Assembly (NCBI GenBank): GCA_022606425.2
Contig: JAHDVF020000992.1
Coordinates: 186,001-250,000, forward strand
Direction: 5' to 3'
Origin: Lepidostoma basale
Taxonomy: Eukaryota; Arthropoda; Insecta; Trichoptera; Lepidostomatidae
DNA: 64,000 nucleotides
Position numbers and translations under genes: made by a program. Numbering within the stretch: the first letter of the stretch is position 1; every line of letters begins with the position of its first letter. Of the stretch, positions 10,375-21,235 are shown piece after piece. The notes below the pieces were generated by a model that was not told the origin of the DNA, did not search any database, and saw only the letters and a list, made by a program, of their open reading frames with translations.

Positions 10375-10620
10375 TTGTTTTGTCCGAAACACTGCGATAC
10401 CTTAACATTATAAACTGTTAAATTAAATAACTTTGTTTTTGTATCACAATTGTATTTTATTTTACGCGATATCTGTTTCATCAACCTATATTGACATCAT
10501 CAGGTGTTACAATAATATATCAAATGTCAAATTTTCGTGATTTTTCGAATCTTTATGTGTATTTGTTCCTATATTAATTTGAATAATTTCTTTGATGTAA
10601 TTTTGAAGTTCTCGCTGACA
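10375..10620 (-). mobile_element. C-type foldback, half element
   Basis: The minus strand carries AACACCTGATGATGTCAA, a degraded hairpin, and GATGAAACAGATATCGCG (10464-10510). The outer end TCCATTGTTTTGTCCGAAAC (10370-10390) recurs at 13560-13590 and 40390-40410. Related to 13215-13600 and 40385-40640. Confidence 0.6.
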
Positions 10621-10862
10621 TTGAGTTAGGTACCCAAATATTTTAATTAAAAGAACGGTTAGTTACTATTTATAGGAGAAAATATTAAAGGTGGAAAATA
10701 TAATAATAATAATAATATAAGAGTAATTAGAAGGAACAATCACACATAGTTTAGAGTCAAAAACGATGAAACATAATAAATTAAAAACTATATTATGAAA
10801 TTATAATTATGAAAATGCTGGGTTAAATCAATCAAAACTTCTCAAATTGATTTAAAACACTA

Positions 10863-10863
<1 letters not shown>

Positions 10864-10900
<37 letters not shown>

Positions 10901-11272
10901 ATTATTACATATATTACATATATATATATATATTAGCAGCATATATATATATATACATATATTATATACATATATTATACATATATATATTATTATTATT
11001 ATTATTATTATTATATAGCTAGAGACATATTATATATATTACATATATATATACATACATATATTATTATTATATACATATACATATTATTACATATTAT
11101 TATTATTATTATACATACATATTATTATTACATACATGCATACATACATACGTAGTTGTTATTATTATTACATATTATTATTACATACATACATATATAT
11201 TATTATTATTATACATATTATTATTATTATTATATATATTATTATTATTACATGATATTATTATTACATATA

Positions 11273-11333
<61 letters not shown>

Positions 11334-11335
11334 CT
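10864..11335. repeat. AT / ATT / ATAC microsatellite tract
   Basis: About 470 bp of interleaved (TA)n, (ATT)n and CATACATA repeats, with the longest pure TA run at 11279-11330. The open frames on it are Tyr/Ile artefacts. Confidence 0.97.
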
Positions 11336-12589
11336 AGTTTCATCAACTTTGGCTTTTATGCAGAGCCACACTGCAATGTTTGCACTTACTCGTATACCAG
11401 GTCTCACTTATTTTTTATGCTTTGCACACACCTTGCAGGTTTGACAGGGTTTTTTTCTTTCTATGGAGGTATTTACTTTTTCTGATAAAAATTAACAGCG
11501 GTTTTGCATTGAATAGTCTTCAAAATCATACGTCAACTGCAAGCAAAACTAAACGAAACTGTATTGGCGAATGGCGGCCACACGCAGCCGTGAAAAAAAA
11601 TATTTTTTCAATCGATAAAAGAGATTCCATTATTGATCGATATTGCAAATCAGATGTCAGAGTAAGAATGGTTCGAGTAGTTGCTACAAATAGAAGTACG
11701 AAACAGTTATAATAGAAGTCACTAGACGTCAATTATGCACATTTTTAGACGACCGGTAAACTACGTGAAAACACGGGGCCGGGATACAACACCCAGTTAT
11801 ACGATCATGGCTCCGAGATACAATGTGTTAAGTCCATCATATTTTCACCTACTTCTACACGCGATTAAAAAGTAATGGTGCAATTACAATGGATCATCAA
11901 TGGGAGGAAGTATGTATGTACTTCCAAGAAAATAAATTTCGCACCATTCTCCCACCATGCCAGAACACGTACAAACTATTTTGCAACGCCTTCTCTCTAA
12001 CAGTTTGTGGAAATACGCTTATTATGGGTTGAAATAACTTCGCGAAAAAAATCGTTTTAAAGATAAGAGGAGCTCCCAAAAAGTTTTTCCATTTTCATAG
12101 CACTTGAAAAATAAATGTACATCTTCTAGTAAATTATAACGTATATCTCGAATAATGAAAAAAAAAAACTTATAATGTGTATTTAGTTCCATAACACTTA
12201 TTTGTTTTTTTTTTCTATGTATATAATAATATGTTGAAACTAATAGAAAAAATGGAATACAACTAAATATGAATGGAATGGAATAAATCAATAGATAGAT
12301 TAAAAGAAGAACAAGTGGAATAAGCCTAAATATTAATTTTTATTTTTTTCAATATTTACGATTCATTTAAATATAATTCTTCTTTCATTATACGAGTATA
12401 TGTATGTCAGCCTGGCTAGTATTTTTTTTTTTTTTTTCAAAATCAATAGAAATTGGTATCTAAATTTAGGTTAAATCCTGGAAAACGTTTTATTTGTATT
12501 CTTAATCACATGTTTTTATGAAAAAACATTAATTGTATATTTTAACCGTTATATTATATTATTAATTGATTATTAAATAAAACGATATT
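11336..12589. other. Unassigned DNA with one weak open stretch
   Basis: A plus-strand frame at about 11505-11712 runs open for some 69 codons (TKRNCIGEWRPHAAVKK, then DKRDSIIDRYCKSDVRVRMV) and has mixed amino-acid composition. I recognise no family and see no clear start or splice sites. The rest is A/T-rich with poly-T runs. Confidence 0.35.
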
Positions 12590-12780
12590 TTTAATAATTA
12601 CTTCTACAATTGTCAGACTAATGTGTCGATGACAGCGAGTCTGGCGAAACCGGTTGCTGTCGAAATAAAGACAGAAGTGGAAGTAGGTATGAAAAACATA
12701 GTTCAATTTAATTATGAATTAAAATGAACTTCCATCGAGAGATTTCAATAAACTCTCTATATTCTATAGAAAAGTTTTTT
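12590..12780 (+). mobile_element. G-type foldback, half element
   Basis: Carries GTGTCGATGACAGCGAG, TCTGGCGAAACCGGTTGCTG and AAATAAAGACAGAAGTGGAA, shared with 24000-24060 (plus) and 29411-29482 (minus). In the best copy the hairpin GCCAG/CTGGC precedes GAAACCGGTC. Confidence 0.55.
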
Positions 12781-12784
12781 TTTA

Positions 12785-13195
12785 AAACTAACTAACCATC
12801 GCGCCATTTCCCCGGAGGGGTAGGCAGAGAGAACGGACCACCATACCGTTTTATCCTGACATATCTCTCTTGATTCCTCCACGTTCATACATCGTAACAT
12901 GCTCGTTCGTCGATTTTTTCAATTTCGAATGTGGCCGCCTCTCACTATTTGATTAATTTAGCAATGCCATGCTCTCCTTGGTCTTCCACGACTTTTCTTT
13001 GCTATACACTGCTTGTATACAACATTTTAACCATTCTTCTTTCATTCATTCGTTCCATACGTATAATCCATCTGAGGGATTCTTTTTTAATTTACTAATG
13101 ATGCAATCATCTGCCTTCAATTTCTTTCTTATTTTGTCGTTAGGTATTCTATCTAAATGAAATCACTGAGAAGAATGTGCGAGAAAACAAATATA
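12785..13195 (-). pseudogene. RTE-A LINE with inverted 5' end
   Basis: 12785-13156 is RTE-A on the minus strand, from the GTTAGTT tail up to the DRIPNDKIR-type motif. At 13157 the orientation flips: EITEKNVREN-type DNA (GAAATCACTGAGAAGAATGT) is the plus-strand form of the EMRSLRRMC segment. In the element that segment lies just upstream of the point where the minus-strand part stops. This is the pattern left by twin priming (5' inversion) during target-primed reverse transcription. Confidence 0.7.
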
Positions 13196-13214
13196 TGATA
13201 GTTATTTATTTAAT

Positions 13215-13600
13215 ATTATTTTTTCTTTAACTGTTAATTCAAAAACTTTGTTTTATATCTCAAATTATATTTATTTTACTTTACGACAGCTGTTCCATGA
13301 ACTGTTTATTTGAATCTTTGTGTATTTGTTCCTTAGTCAATTTGAATTTTTTTTATTTTGAAATTATTCAAATTGACTTAGAAACAAATACACAAAGATT
13401 CGAAAAATTACGAAAATTTGACATTTGAAATATATTTTTATAACACCTGATGATGTCAACATTGGTTGATGAAACAGCTGTCGTAAACTAAAATAAATAC
13501 AATTTGTGATGTAAAACCAAGTTTTTGAAATAACAGTTATAAAATTAATGTTAAAATATCATAGTGTTTCGGCCAAAATAATGGACTATTTTATTATTTT
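13215..13600. mobile_element. C-type foldback element (inverted pair)
   Basis: Two inverted arms (13260-13345 and 13370-13520) share TTTACGACAGCTG, CACAAAGATTCGAA and related boxes. The plus-strand core at 13441-13480 reads ACACCTGATGATGTCAAC, ATTG, GTTGAT, GAAACAGCTGTC. The left core is degraded (ACAGCTGTTCCATGAACTG). The outer ends match 10375 and 40390. Confidence 0.65.
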
Positions 13601-13977
13601 TTCGAACGCTCCTTATGTAGTAAACAGAGGTAGCCATACACTTGTAGTTTGTAATTAAAATATTCATATTGAATAGTATTCCGGCGTTGGTATGTGTAAT
13701 ATTGGTAATAAGATGAAATCCGATACGCCAAAAATATTTCAATTAAAATACATGTAGCTAATTCGATTTCAAAACATCCTATTTATTATCCAATTTGCAA
13801 TATTCAAGTAGCACTCATGATTTAATATGATGAGAAAATTATAAAAAAGTTAATTATCGGTACAGCGCTCGTAAGGGACCGGATAAAATTTATCTATGCA
13901 TAATAAAATATTTTATATGAGAAACCAATCAAACCGGCGATCTTCGCGTTAACCCATGCCATTGTTTTGTTACGCCA
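13601..13977. other. Unassigned DNA
   Basis: Nothing recognisable. The right edge grades into the RTE-D fragment. Confidence 0.4.
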
Positions 13978-15040
13978 TAATACTGAGAATACTCCTCATC
14001 AAGACCTATGTATGGAGCAGTGGCGGTACGTCCATACAAGCCCAGAAGCCGGGCTTGCCTTAAAAATCTATATTAAAACGAAGTTTTTGCGCGTCTGAGC
14101 CGTCTACGAATAAAATATTATTTGCGAATTTCGAATTTCGCGCGAGGGCGTTAATGCGATTCAATTCGTTGAGCTGGAAATGACTCCTCCGACATGCGCA
14201 GAAATGACCTACGTGTATGTTTTGTTTCACTCGTAAGTACCGTAGGTGAGACGCCCGCGAAATCGCCGACGTCCACATGTTTTGTTTCATGTTTTCGATG
14301 GGCTTCATATTGGGCTTGCAAAATGTAAAAGGGTCTTTGTCGCACTTAAGTATTTTTGGCTTGTAATCATATAGCTAGGTACATATATACCAGAAGACAT
14401 GTACATTTTTTGTATGGATTTGAAGCCGGGCTTTATCACTCTGAAGTATGTTACTATTCGATGTATAACGTACTTCATTTATATTGTCAGAATATTATCT
14501 GTCATTTACTTTATGTGCAGAAATGTTAGGAAAAAAATGATTATGTCATTTCTTTACGAATATTTATTTATAATTCTTTGGCTTGCCTTACTGGCTGACT
14601 CTAGGCACGCCACTGGTATGGAGTATCTTGATGTACGGCTGCGAGACATGGTGCCTATCCGAAAGAGATAAGCGGAGACTAGAGGCTTTTGAGATGTGGT
14701 CCTATAGAAGACTATTAGAATTTCCTGGAGAGACCACATCACGAATGAGGAGGTTCTTCAAGGAATCGAAGGAGGAAGGCACCTGGTCAGGACCTTGTCC
14801 GAAATGCGTGCAAGATGGATCGGCCATGTAATACGTCAAGAAGGTCTCTTGCATGCCATAATGGAGGGTATGACCGAGGGGACAAACTCTAGGGGACGCC
14901 CACGCCGAGAGTACCTGGCGGACCTGTTGGTGGACGTGCGCTGCTCATCATATGCAGATTCCAAAAGACCCGCACAAGACAGGGAAGAATGGAAGAGAAG
15001 AATTGAAGAAATTGCTGCAAACCAATCCCAGGATTGAAAC
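13978..15040 (+). pseudogene. RTE-D LINE C-terminal ORF, interrupted by hAT element
   Basis: 13978-14017 reads LRILLIKTYVWS and continues in the same frame at 14624 with ILMYGCETWCLSERDKRRLE, AFEMWSYRRLLEF and, after a frameshift near 14790, EMRARWIGHVIRQEGLLHAI, RGRPRREYL, CSSYADSKRPAQDREEWKRR and a stop at 15035-15037. YGCETW, RWIGH and RGRPR are the usual landmarks of the RTE-group C-terminal region. The hAT insertion (14018-14615) falls in the VWS codon region, and removing it with one duplication copy rejoins the frame. It is 5'-truncated. Confidence 0.8.
14018..14615. mobile_element. hAT-type MITE, 598 bp
   Basis: The ends are CAGTGGCGGTA and TAGGCACGCCACTG. An exact 8-bp duplication GTATGGAG lies at 14010-14017 and 14616-14623. 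The interior is the inverse of most of 8756-9798 without the nested MITE. No transposase is present, and the open frames inside are not believed. Confidence 0.92.
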
Positions 15041-15105
15041 TTTCTAACTAACTAAATACGGACAAAACAGCGAGAATTTGCTACGGCTATGAATTTCATA
15101 ATATT

Positions 15106-15250
15106 ATGACAACCGTCGTGGTCAAGTGGCATTTGTTGTATGTCGAAGGTCTCGGGTTCGATTTGCGGCAATGCAATTGTGATTGTCACAATGTCTTTGG
15201 TCTGGTGCAGAATTCGGGCGACAATAAAATGGCGATAGATTATTGATGGT
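15106..15250 (+). mobile_element. tRNA-derived SINE, 3'-truncated
   Basis: Degraded A box (CGTGGTCAAGTGG) and good B box (GGGTTCGATTTG), then GTGATTGTCACAATGTCTTT and CAATAAAATGGCGATAG. It lacks the 3' third seen in the copy at 4866-5134. Confidence 0.75.
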
Positions 15251-15297
15251 TGAGATATTAGATTTGTAAAACTTAATTCTTATTTTTAGATAAAAAT

Positions 15298-15435
15298 TAA
15301 GGCGTTAACGCTGTGGAATTCCATAATGACGAATTTTTATGAATTAAAACACTGTTTTTTCCACATTTGATTTATTTTTCTCGACATATTTCGAAGGCTT
15401 ACACCTTCATCTTCGGGAGAACGATATAAACTGGC
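15298..15435 (-). mobile_element. I-type foldback half with terminal box
   Basis: From left to right: terminal box GGCGTTAACGCTGTGGAATT at 15301, an A/T arm with ACACTGTTTTTTCC, then the hammerhead-like core at 15376-15432 on the minus strand. The same order (box, ACTGTTTTTTCCAC, core) recurs at 58490-58620. Confidence 0.65.
15376..15432 (-). ncRNA. Hammerhead-ribozyme-like motif, I type
   Basis: Minus strand: TTCTC, CCGAAGAT, GAAGG-loop-CCTTC, GAAATATGTC, GAGAA. Helix II is 5 bp and perfect; helix I TTCTC/GAGAA is 5 bp and perfect. The first core base is C-C instead of C-T, so this copy may be inactive. Confidence 0.45.
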
Positions 15436-17210
15436 CTTATAAGTGAACAGATAAATTATTTTAAAAGAGTGAGAAATACAATAAGTACAAAAGAAAATGG
15501 GTAAACACCCCATTGTGCACTGCCATTTTAGCTTTTTAACAAGTATTAATATTATATCAAAATTAAGGTGTTTCATTGTTCATAATTAATATCTTGCAAT
15601 TGTAACTGATTTTTTATTATTACTGATTATATTTCTCAGTCTTTTAAAATAATTTCTATGTGTATCAATTAATTATTAACAATAATACCATTGCAGTGTT
15701 GAAATGAGAAGAAATATAGAATTAATCAGAGATTTTATACGACCCACATTGTTATTGGAGTAATGTAGCTCTGGTCATATTAATTATTTTTCATTACGAT
15801 TGTATAGTTGCGTTTTTAATATGGCGATTATTAGTTTTTCTAGAATCACTTTAGTATTGAGATTATACATTCATAGATCTTAATCAAATGGTTGTTTTAT
15901 TGAAAATGTCCATCCTGTGATTCAATGCATAATGAAACAAGTTTTTATTAGAGCGAACTACGCCAAGGTAATTCCGTGATATGCCCTAAGTTCGTGATAC
16001 TTTGTTTTAAAGTTATGAAATCTCGATATTAAATATTCATTAAAACGTCCGTTTTCTAGAAGTTTTATTATTCAATGAGGGGTTTTTGGTTTGCCACATT
16101 AACAAGGCGAAATATGTCACCCCATTAAACATAATTAAACTTGCAAAAAAATACAATGAAAATAAATCAGAACGGTATTTTAGTGAATAAAAAATCCGAT
16201 GTGAATATTTAAACAAAAAATCTCATTCTCTATGTAACGTAATTACTTAAGGGGAGCAAACCCTTCGGACGTCCGAAAATGAGTCATTTAAGAAGAAATT
16301 TTAATTTGATGAAATAACAAATCTTAAAAAAAAAACAGATTATTTTATTACAGCTCTGTATACATGCAGTTACACGCAATGTCCTATCAATACAATGTAA
16401 CTGTATTTCCGTTTAAAATAAAGTGGTCAAAAATATTCTACAAAAGTAATGCGAAAAAAAGGTTGTTCCACCCCAAGCGCTCCGACCAGAAATGCGACCC
16501 ACTGGTATACGGTATGACTAATTGGGATAACTCCGTAAATATTTATTATTTAAAAAAATCCCGTATTCTCACAATATATTAAGCTTTCGAAATGTGAGGG
16601 AAAAAATAAAGATTTTTTAAGTTTGCTCCCTTTAAAGTAATGCCAGGAATACAAGACGGGAGTACCGGTGTGATTTCTGCCAAAGAGAAAATTTTATTCT
16701 TATTTATTAAAGCTATTATTCAAATTTAATTTGGCATTTAAAAAAAAAGTGTATTTTATTGCCTTTCAGTTATTTATTTCTAGAAAAAGAATTATTGAAT
16801 TAATAAAAAAATATGTACAATATTTCCATATAATATATATTTTTTATGAATAATGATTTAATATAACACTTATTTTTACAAAGTAGCTACGAGGCAATGA
16901 TCATATCAGTAGTGAATTAGATATGATATTGCATAAATCATAATAATTGTTCGGGGGCTTTGCGGTGTAATAATACTTACAAGATGATTGTAAATTAAGG
17001 AAATCAGAACAGAAATCCCGCCTACAAAAAAGACAAAGATTAATGCACCCATTGTCATAAGAATATAAATATATCCCTACGAGTATGTAGTTGTGCATTT
17101 GCTTATTATATTAATGCAACTATTTACGAACTTAAGCTTTCTTCGTGATATCACTTATTTACCCACCACTTTTTAGTTTATTTCTTTGTATTTACAATTT
17201 GTGACATCTA
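15436..17210. other. Unassigned A/T-rich DNA
   Basis: About 1.8 kb with no recognisable gene, LINE, SINE or TIR element. Two short runs look coding in composition (16364-16582 plus, 16901-17098 minus), but no family is recognised. Confidence 0.45.
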
Positions 17211-17280
17211 TAAATGCTACATTAGGCAAAGCAATGGCAATTATTCATACAGTAAAGAAATTAACAGATTTTACTACCTC

Positions 17281-17430
17281 AGAGCATGCGCTGTATGGAT
17301 GCGAGACTTCTGATATCTACCACGGACGTCATTGGAAAACTTCACGTGTTTATAAATCTCAGCAATGGCACAGAGTGGCGAGGGACAGAGAGGTGTGAAA
17401 GTCCGAAGAGAGGCTTATGTCCATCACTTG
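17281..17430 (+). pseudogene. RTE-like LINE C-terminal fragment
   Basis: Reads ALYGCETSDIYHGRHWKTSR and, further on, RVARDREVWKSEER. YGCET and the DREVW end are RTE-group landmarks with about 20 codons between them instead of roughly 120, so most of the middle is deleted. Confidence 0.5.
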
Positions 17431-17439
17431 ACAACTGAT

Positions 17440-17712
17440 AGCTGATGACTCATGATGATAATGATCGGCTCTCCTAATATGGCTCCGCCAAGTTTCGCGA
17501 TCCTGGGTCATCTGGCTGTCCAGTCCCAACGCCCTTAGATCGTTCCTTACTGTGGACATCCACGTTGCAGGAGACCGACCCGATCCTCTCCTTCCATCTT
17601 CCAGTTGCAGGGCCTTGTGTACTATATATTCATCGTCCCTGCTGCTCACATGTCGTACCACCGCAGACAACGATTCCTATTCTTTTCCGCTATAGGGTCG
17701 AATTTTAGGCTG
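17440..17712 (-). pseudogene. RTE-H LINE C-terminal fragment
   Basis: The minus strand reads LSAVVRHVSSRDDEYIVHKA, GRRGSGRSPATWMSTVRNDL, RALGLDSQMTQDRETWRSHI and ends RADHYHHES. The GRxxxxWxxxVRxDL...DRETWR pattern is typical of the extreme C-terminus of RTE-type LINE proteins. It is convergent with the fragment at 17281-17430. Confidence 0.65.
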
Positions 17713-17950
17713 ATATTTTTATTTATTATTATAATTATTATTATTTTGTCGAATCAAATCGATATAAAGAGTAAAGCTATCATATTGATTCTTATGACAT
17801 GTGATAGGAAGATAATCTATCGCCATTTTATTGTCACGCGAATTCTACACCAGGCCAATGACAGAATGACAATCACACTGCCATCGCCGGGAATTGAACC
17901 CGAAACCTTCGGTGTGGCAGTCAAAGCACTTACTACTCGTCATCGTATGC
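17713..17950 (-). mobile_element. tRNA-derived SINE
   Basis: Minus strand: the B box GGGTTCAATTCCC is well preserved; the A-box region is degraded (ACGAGTAGTAAGTGC). The body and the CGATTTGATTCGAC...(AAT)n tail at 17720-17750 are present. Confidence 0.8.
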
Positions 17951-18034
17951 TCATTTTTATGTCTACCTCAGCATCTTAATTTTTGCGATATGTTATTTCC
18001 ATTTTGTCTTAGAAACACGTTATATCTATAAAAT

Positions 18035-18322
18035 ATAATAAAACTTTTAGGAAACGGATGTTTTCTTCAATAGATTATCCTGTCAATTATTATAATCAAT
18101 AGATTATTCTGTTGCAAAAATACGTAGACACATTTGTACAATCATTCTTCATACAAGATCATTATTATACTATCTGGAACATGTTATTTCCACAAAATAT
18201 AAGAAAGCTTCTAGGAAACAGACGGTCCCATCAATAGATTATAACATCATTCTGTTACAAAAATATGTAGACACATTTGTACAATCATCCTTCATACAAG
18301 ATCATTTATTACACTATCTGCG
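18035..18322 (+). repeat. Direct tandem duplication, about 145 bp x 2
   Basis: Both units contain TCAATAGATTAT, ATTCTGTT, CGTAGACACATTTGTACAAT (TGTAG in unit 2) and CTTCATACAAGATCATT. The unit start AAACTTTTAGGAAAC/AAGCTTCTAGGAAAC resembles the J-type foldback end. Confidence 0.75.
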
Positions 18323-18827
18323 TCTTAGTATCGACTTAACATTATTAAAGTCTCAAACGGGAACCATTTATGCTGAAGTGTTTGATGATTTAATCACTCT
18401 TACTTTGATTACTGCGAGTCAGATCGGTCCGGCAGATTGGAGGATATATTCATCTGTGCCTTTGTGAGCCGAATGTTTCATATTACCATCTCGCCTGTGC
18501 CCGGTCCATATTGACAATGATAGATTGCGATAAGTAGTATTGAATGTAATCGATTTAAGAACAATTTCAATTCAAAACAAACACTTGTAAAAAAATAATG
18601 AATATCGTTTAAATATCACGCGACTATGATTTCAAAGAAAGATTCGCTACTTGCTTTGGAATTTATTTTAACATGTGTTCTAAGAAAATTGATAAATCAC
18701 TAATCATTCGTCGATGAAATGATATGAATATTGATGCCTGGTTAATTATCGAACATTTAAGTACATATTTTATTTAGCTATAATACCAAGCTAACCATCA
18801 AGCCGTCTTAATGAAGGGTAAATAACT
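18323..18827. other. Unassigned DNA
   Basis: No features seen. Confidence 0.4.
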
Positions 18828-19090
18828 AACTAACTAACTAACCATCACGCCGTCTCGCCGAAAGGGTAGGCAGAAAGAATGGACTGTCACACTTTAACCG
18901 ATGCGACATTCCATCCTTCTCTTTTCGCCCAGCGGGAGACGCGGTGTGATGGGTTGCGAACCTCATCGCCACCAAAAGGCTTCTCCCGCGCACAATTCGA
19001 TAGTCCAACATCCACAAAATAAATCTAAAACAAATAATTTTAAATACAATGATATAAAATAAAATAACAAAATAAAAATAATTTAACGCA
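18828..19090 (-). mobile_element. N1 non-autonomous element sharing the RTE-A 3' tail
   Basis: On the minus strand a roughly 190-bp head unlike RTE-A (TTGGTGGCGATGAGGTTCGC, CCATCACACCGCGTCTCCC, GCGAAAAGAGAAGGATGG) joins the RTE-A 3' end (GTGTGACAGTCCATTCTTTC to GACGGCGTGATGG) and the GTTAGTTAGTTAGTTAGTT tail. The same fusion at the same point occurs at 35820-36085 and 38182-38338, so it is a family and not a chance junction. GGTTCGCAACCC resembles a pol III B box. Confidence 0.75.
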
Positions 19091-19348
19091 AAATGTTGTT
19101 TTTAGATGGTGCATATATTGTCTATTTAATTCATGTTCCACGTATCCACCGTTTTTTTTAATAAGCAGTAATTAGGCACTTAAAAGAAACCAACACCAGC
19201 AAGAACTTTAAAATAACTTTGAAGAAATTATTCAAAATGTCATTGGAACAAATGAAAAAAAAAAATTTACACCTGTCAAAATTCTTTATATAAACGAAGG
19301 GAATGCTAGGGTAAAACTCCCTTGAACTGAGGAGGGAAGGGTTGACAG

Positions 19349-19834
19349 CAGTGATTCTTAACCGGGGCGCCAGCGCCCCTTTGTGGGCGTTTTTAAATAT
19401 TTATCATTTAGGGGGCGCTGCAAAAGTTCGAGCGGGCATTGTGTCAATATAGAAAAATAAGCTCATTCACGATCTATACATACCGATAAACTTTTACACT
19501 TTCATTAGGAGCTTTGATTTTATAAGTTCTGTTAAAAAACTACACTCTTACGCGCAAAATTTTAACTTGGGCATAATACCATGTTATTCATATAAAATAA
19601 AAGTTCAATGAAAAAGGTCCATTATATCACCTATGATTGTTTTGATATAGGACAAATTTTGTACCGTACGAGGCTTTTTTTATCTGTAGTAGGAAATCCA
19701 TTGCATAAATACATAGGTACCTACTTAGAGAAAAGTGTAAATTTTAAATTTCGTTGTTGTTTGGGGGTGGGGGGCGTTAGATAATTTTACTATTGTAAAG
19801 GAGGCGATTCTTTCAACACGGTTAAGAAACACTG
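19349..19834. mobile_element. hAT-like non-autonomous element
   Basis: The inverted ends are CAGTGATTCTTAACCG and, at the right, CGGTTAAGAAACACTG. The flanks GTTGACAG and GTTTACAA match at 6 of 8 bases and would be an old 8-bp duplication. The CAGTGNTTCTTAACC end is common in hAT elements. There is no ORF. It sits at the left edge of a Jockey-like LINE remnant. Confidence 0.7.
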
Positions 19835-19842
19835 GTTTACAA

Positions 19843-20070
19843 CGACGCATTGTTTCAAGCTGATTCGAGGTTCTATTAAGAACCCATATGTTCTGGAACA
19901 AATTCGTATTTTTGTACCTGATGGTTATCTGCGACAGCACCGATATCAATTGTTAATTGCTCTGTTACGTAGAACCAACCTGCTTGTGGTGATGCTAGTA
20001 GTAAGAGCAATTTGAACGTTGGATTTAATCGTCTCGGATTTGGACACTTTTATTGTCAGTGATGCAGTTT
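19843..20070 (+). pseudogene. Jockey-like LINE C-terminal fragment
   Basis: Reads IRIFVPDGYLRQHRYQLLIA, LLRRTNLLVV and RAI-LDLIVSDLDTFIVSD. This is the same end as the element at 51964-53035 (VPDRFLRQ, RTNLPLV, RAISQLNAVSSEIDVF). It contains stops. Confidence 0.6.
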
Positions 20071-20687
20071 TCATAAAAAATATATTATAATATCAATTCT
20101 GGAAAGAGTACTGCCTCATTGACGTCGACATAAATATTTGGGATCCTTCTCAGATATGTTATTTCATAGTTTCATATCGTTATTCTACTTTTATTAAACC
20201 GTTTTGTGTCCAAATGCGTCGCTTATATGTTTATATGTTTATCGTTTGTTATGTCTCATATGTGTGAAATAAAAATAAATAAATTAAAGGGTTAGGAAGA
20301 ATTAAACCGCTAACCGTTCTTTACTGACACAAATGCATAGTGTTATGTACTTCTCCAACTTTATAAACCAACTTTCCAAATATTTCATCGATTCGATCGT
20401 GCCACTTATTTTTCGATCTTCTTCGTGTTCCTTTCACACGTTGGATTTAATTTATTTAACATTCTTTCTTTATTCATTCATTCCACGTGTCCAAGCTATC
20501 TTAATGAACTTTTCATTATTTGAAATTTTGTTGTTATTTGTATTTAAAATAAAAACACTGTATTTGTATTTCACCACTATGCGGTTGTTTTAATTGCCGA
20601 CTAGTTTCGCTTGTACCCAAGCTCCTCAGGGTTTAGTAATAACAGGATCATCTTCTGTCCTGTTATTACGAAATCCTCTTATTACGA

Positions 20688-20730
20688 AGACCTGAGGAAG
20701 CTTGGGTACAAGCGAAACTAGTCGGCAATT
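20688..20730 (+). ncRNA. Hammerhead-ribozyme-like motif, D type
   Basis: CTGAGGAA, perfect hairpin GCTTG-GGTA-CAAGC, GAAACTAGTC, GGC. Helix I is only 1-2 bp in this copy. Confidence 0.45.
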
Positions 20731-20887
20731 AAAATAATCGCATAGTGGTGAAAAACAAAGTACAGTGTTTTTATTTTATTTTATTTTAAATACAAAGTGT
20801 TCTTACCACATTCTTGTATCCAAGCTTCCTCAGGGCTTCGTAATAACATGATCATCCTCTGTCCAGTTATTACGAAATCCTGTTATT

Positions 20888-20932
20888 ACGACGCCCTGAG
20901 GAAGCTTGGGTACAAGCGAAACTAGTCCGCAA
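20888..20932 (+). ncRNA. Hammerhead-ribozyme-like motif, D type
   Basis: GCC, CTGAGGAA, perfect 5-bp hairpin GCTTG-GGTA-CAAGC, GAAACTAGTC. The consensus 3' flank GGC would pair with GCC; here it is mutated to CGC. Confidence 0.45.
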
Positions 20933-21235
20933 TTAAAATAACCGCATAGTGGTGAAAAACAAAGTATAATGTTTTTATTTAATTTTATTTTAAATACAAA
21001 TAATAATAAAAATTTTAATGTCAAGTGATCTAACCACAAAATTTTAATTTTATTCGAAAATTTTTTTTTCATTATTTTGTTCATAACGCTTTCATTCGCG
21101 CTGCATTCAATAATAAAAATTGTATTTGACACTATCATACACAGATTTAGCACACATTCGTCTAAGAGTTTTCATTTTTACTACATTTATTCTACTTTCA
21201 TCCTTCTTTTGGTAGGTTCATGTTTTACATCCACA

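Larger units (their letters stand above)
20522..21065. mobile_element. D-type foldback array, four cores
   Basis: Two successive inverted pairs. The cores lie at 20595-20634 (minus), 20688-20730 (plus), 20813-20840 (minus, half) and 20888-20932 (plus). Each pair surrounds a GTAATAACNGGATCATCNTCTG loop region. The arms carry CACTATGCGGTTGTTTTAAT and a poly A/T stretch. A 12-bp target duplication flanks the whole array inside RTE-A. Confidence 0.75.
20285..21235 (-). pseudogene. RTE-A LINE fragment split by a foldback array
   Basis: The minus-strand RTE-A sequence 20285-20521 (GRPRK to FGHMER region, diverged) resumes at 21066-21235 (MNKIMKK, SECSANESV, MRSLRRMC, ESRINVVKMKT-like). The break carries a 12-bp duplication TTTTCATTATTT at 20510-20521 and 21066-21077, bracketing 20522-21065. 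Confidence 0.75.

Noticed and set aside
11156..11485. Tyr/Ile-rich open frame
   Set aside because: Lies on AT and ATT microsatellites.
18035..18322. CRISPR-like direct repeats
   Set aside because: Only two units of about 145 bp with no spacer pattern, and the setting is eukaryotic.
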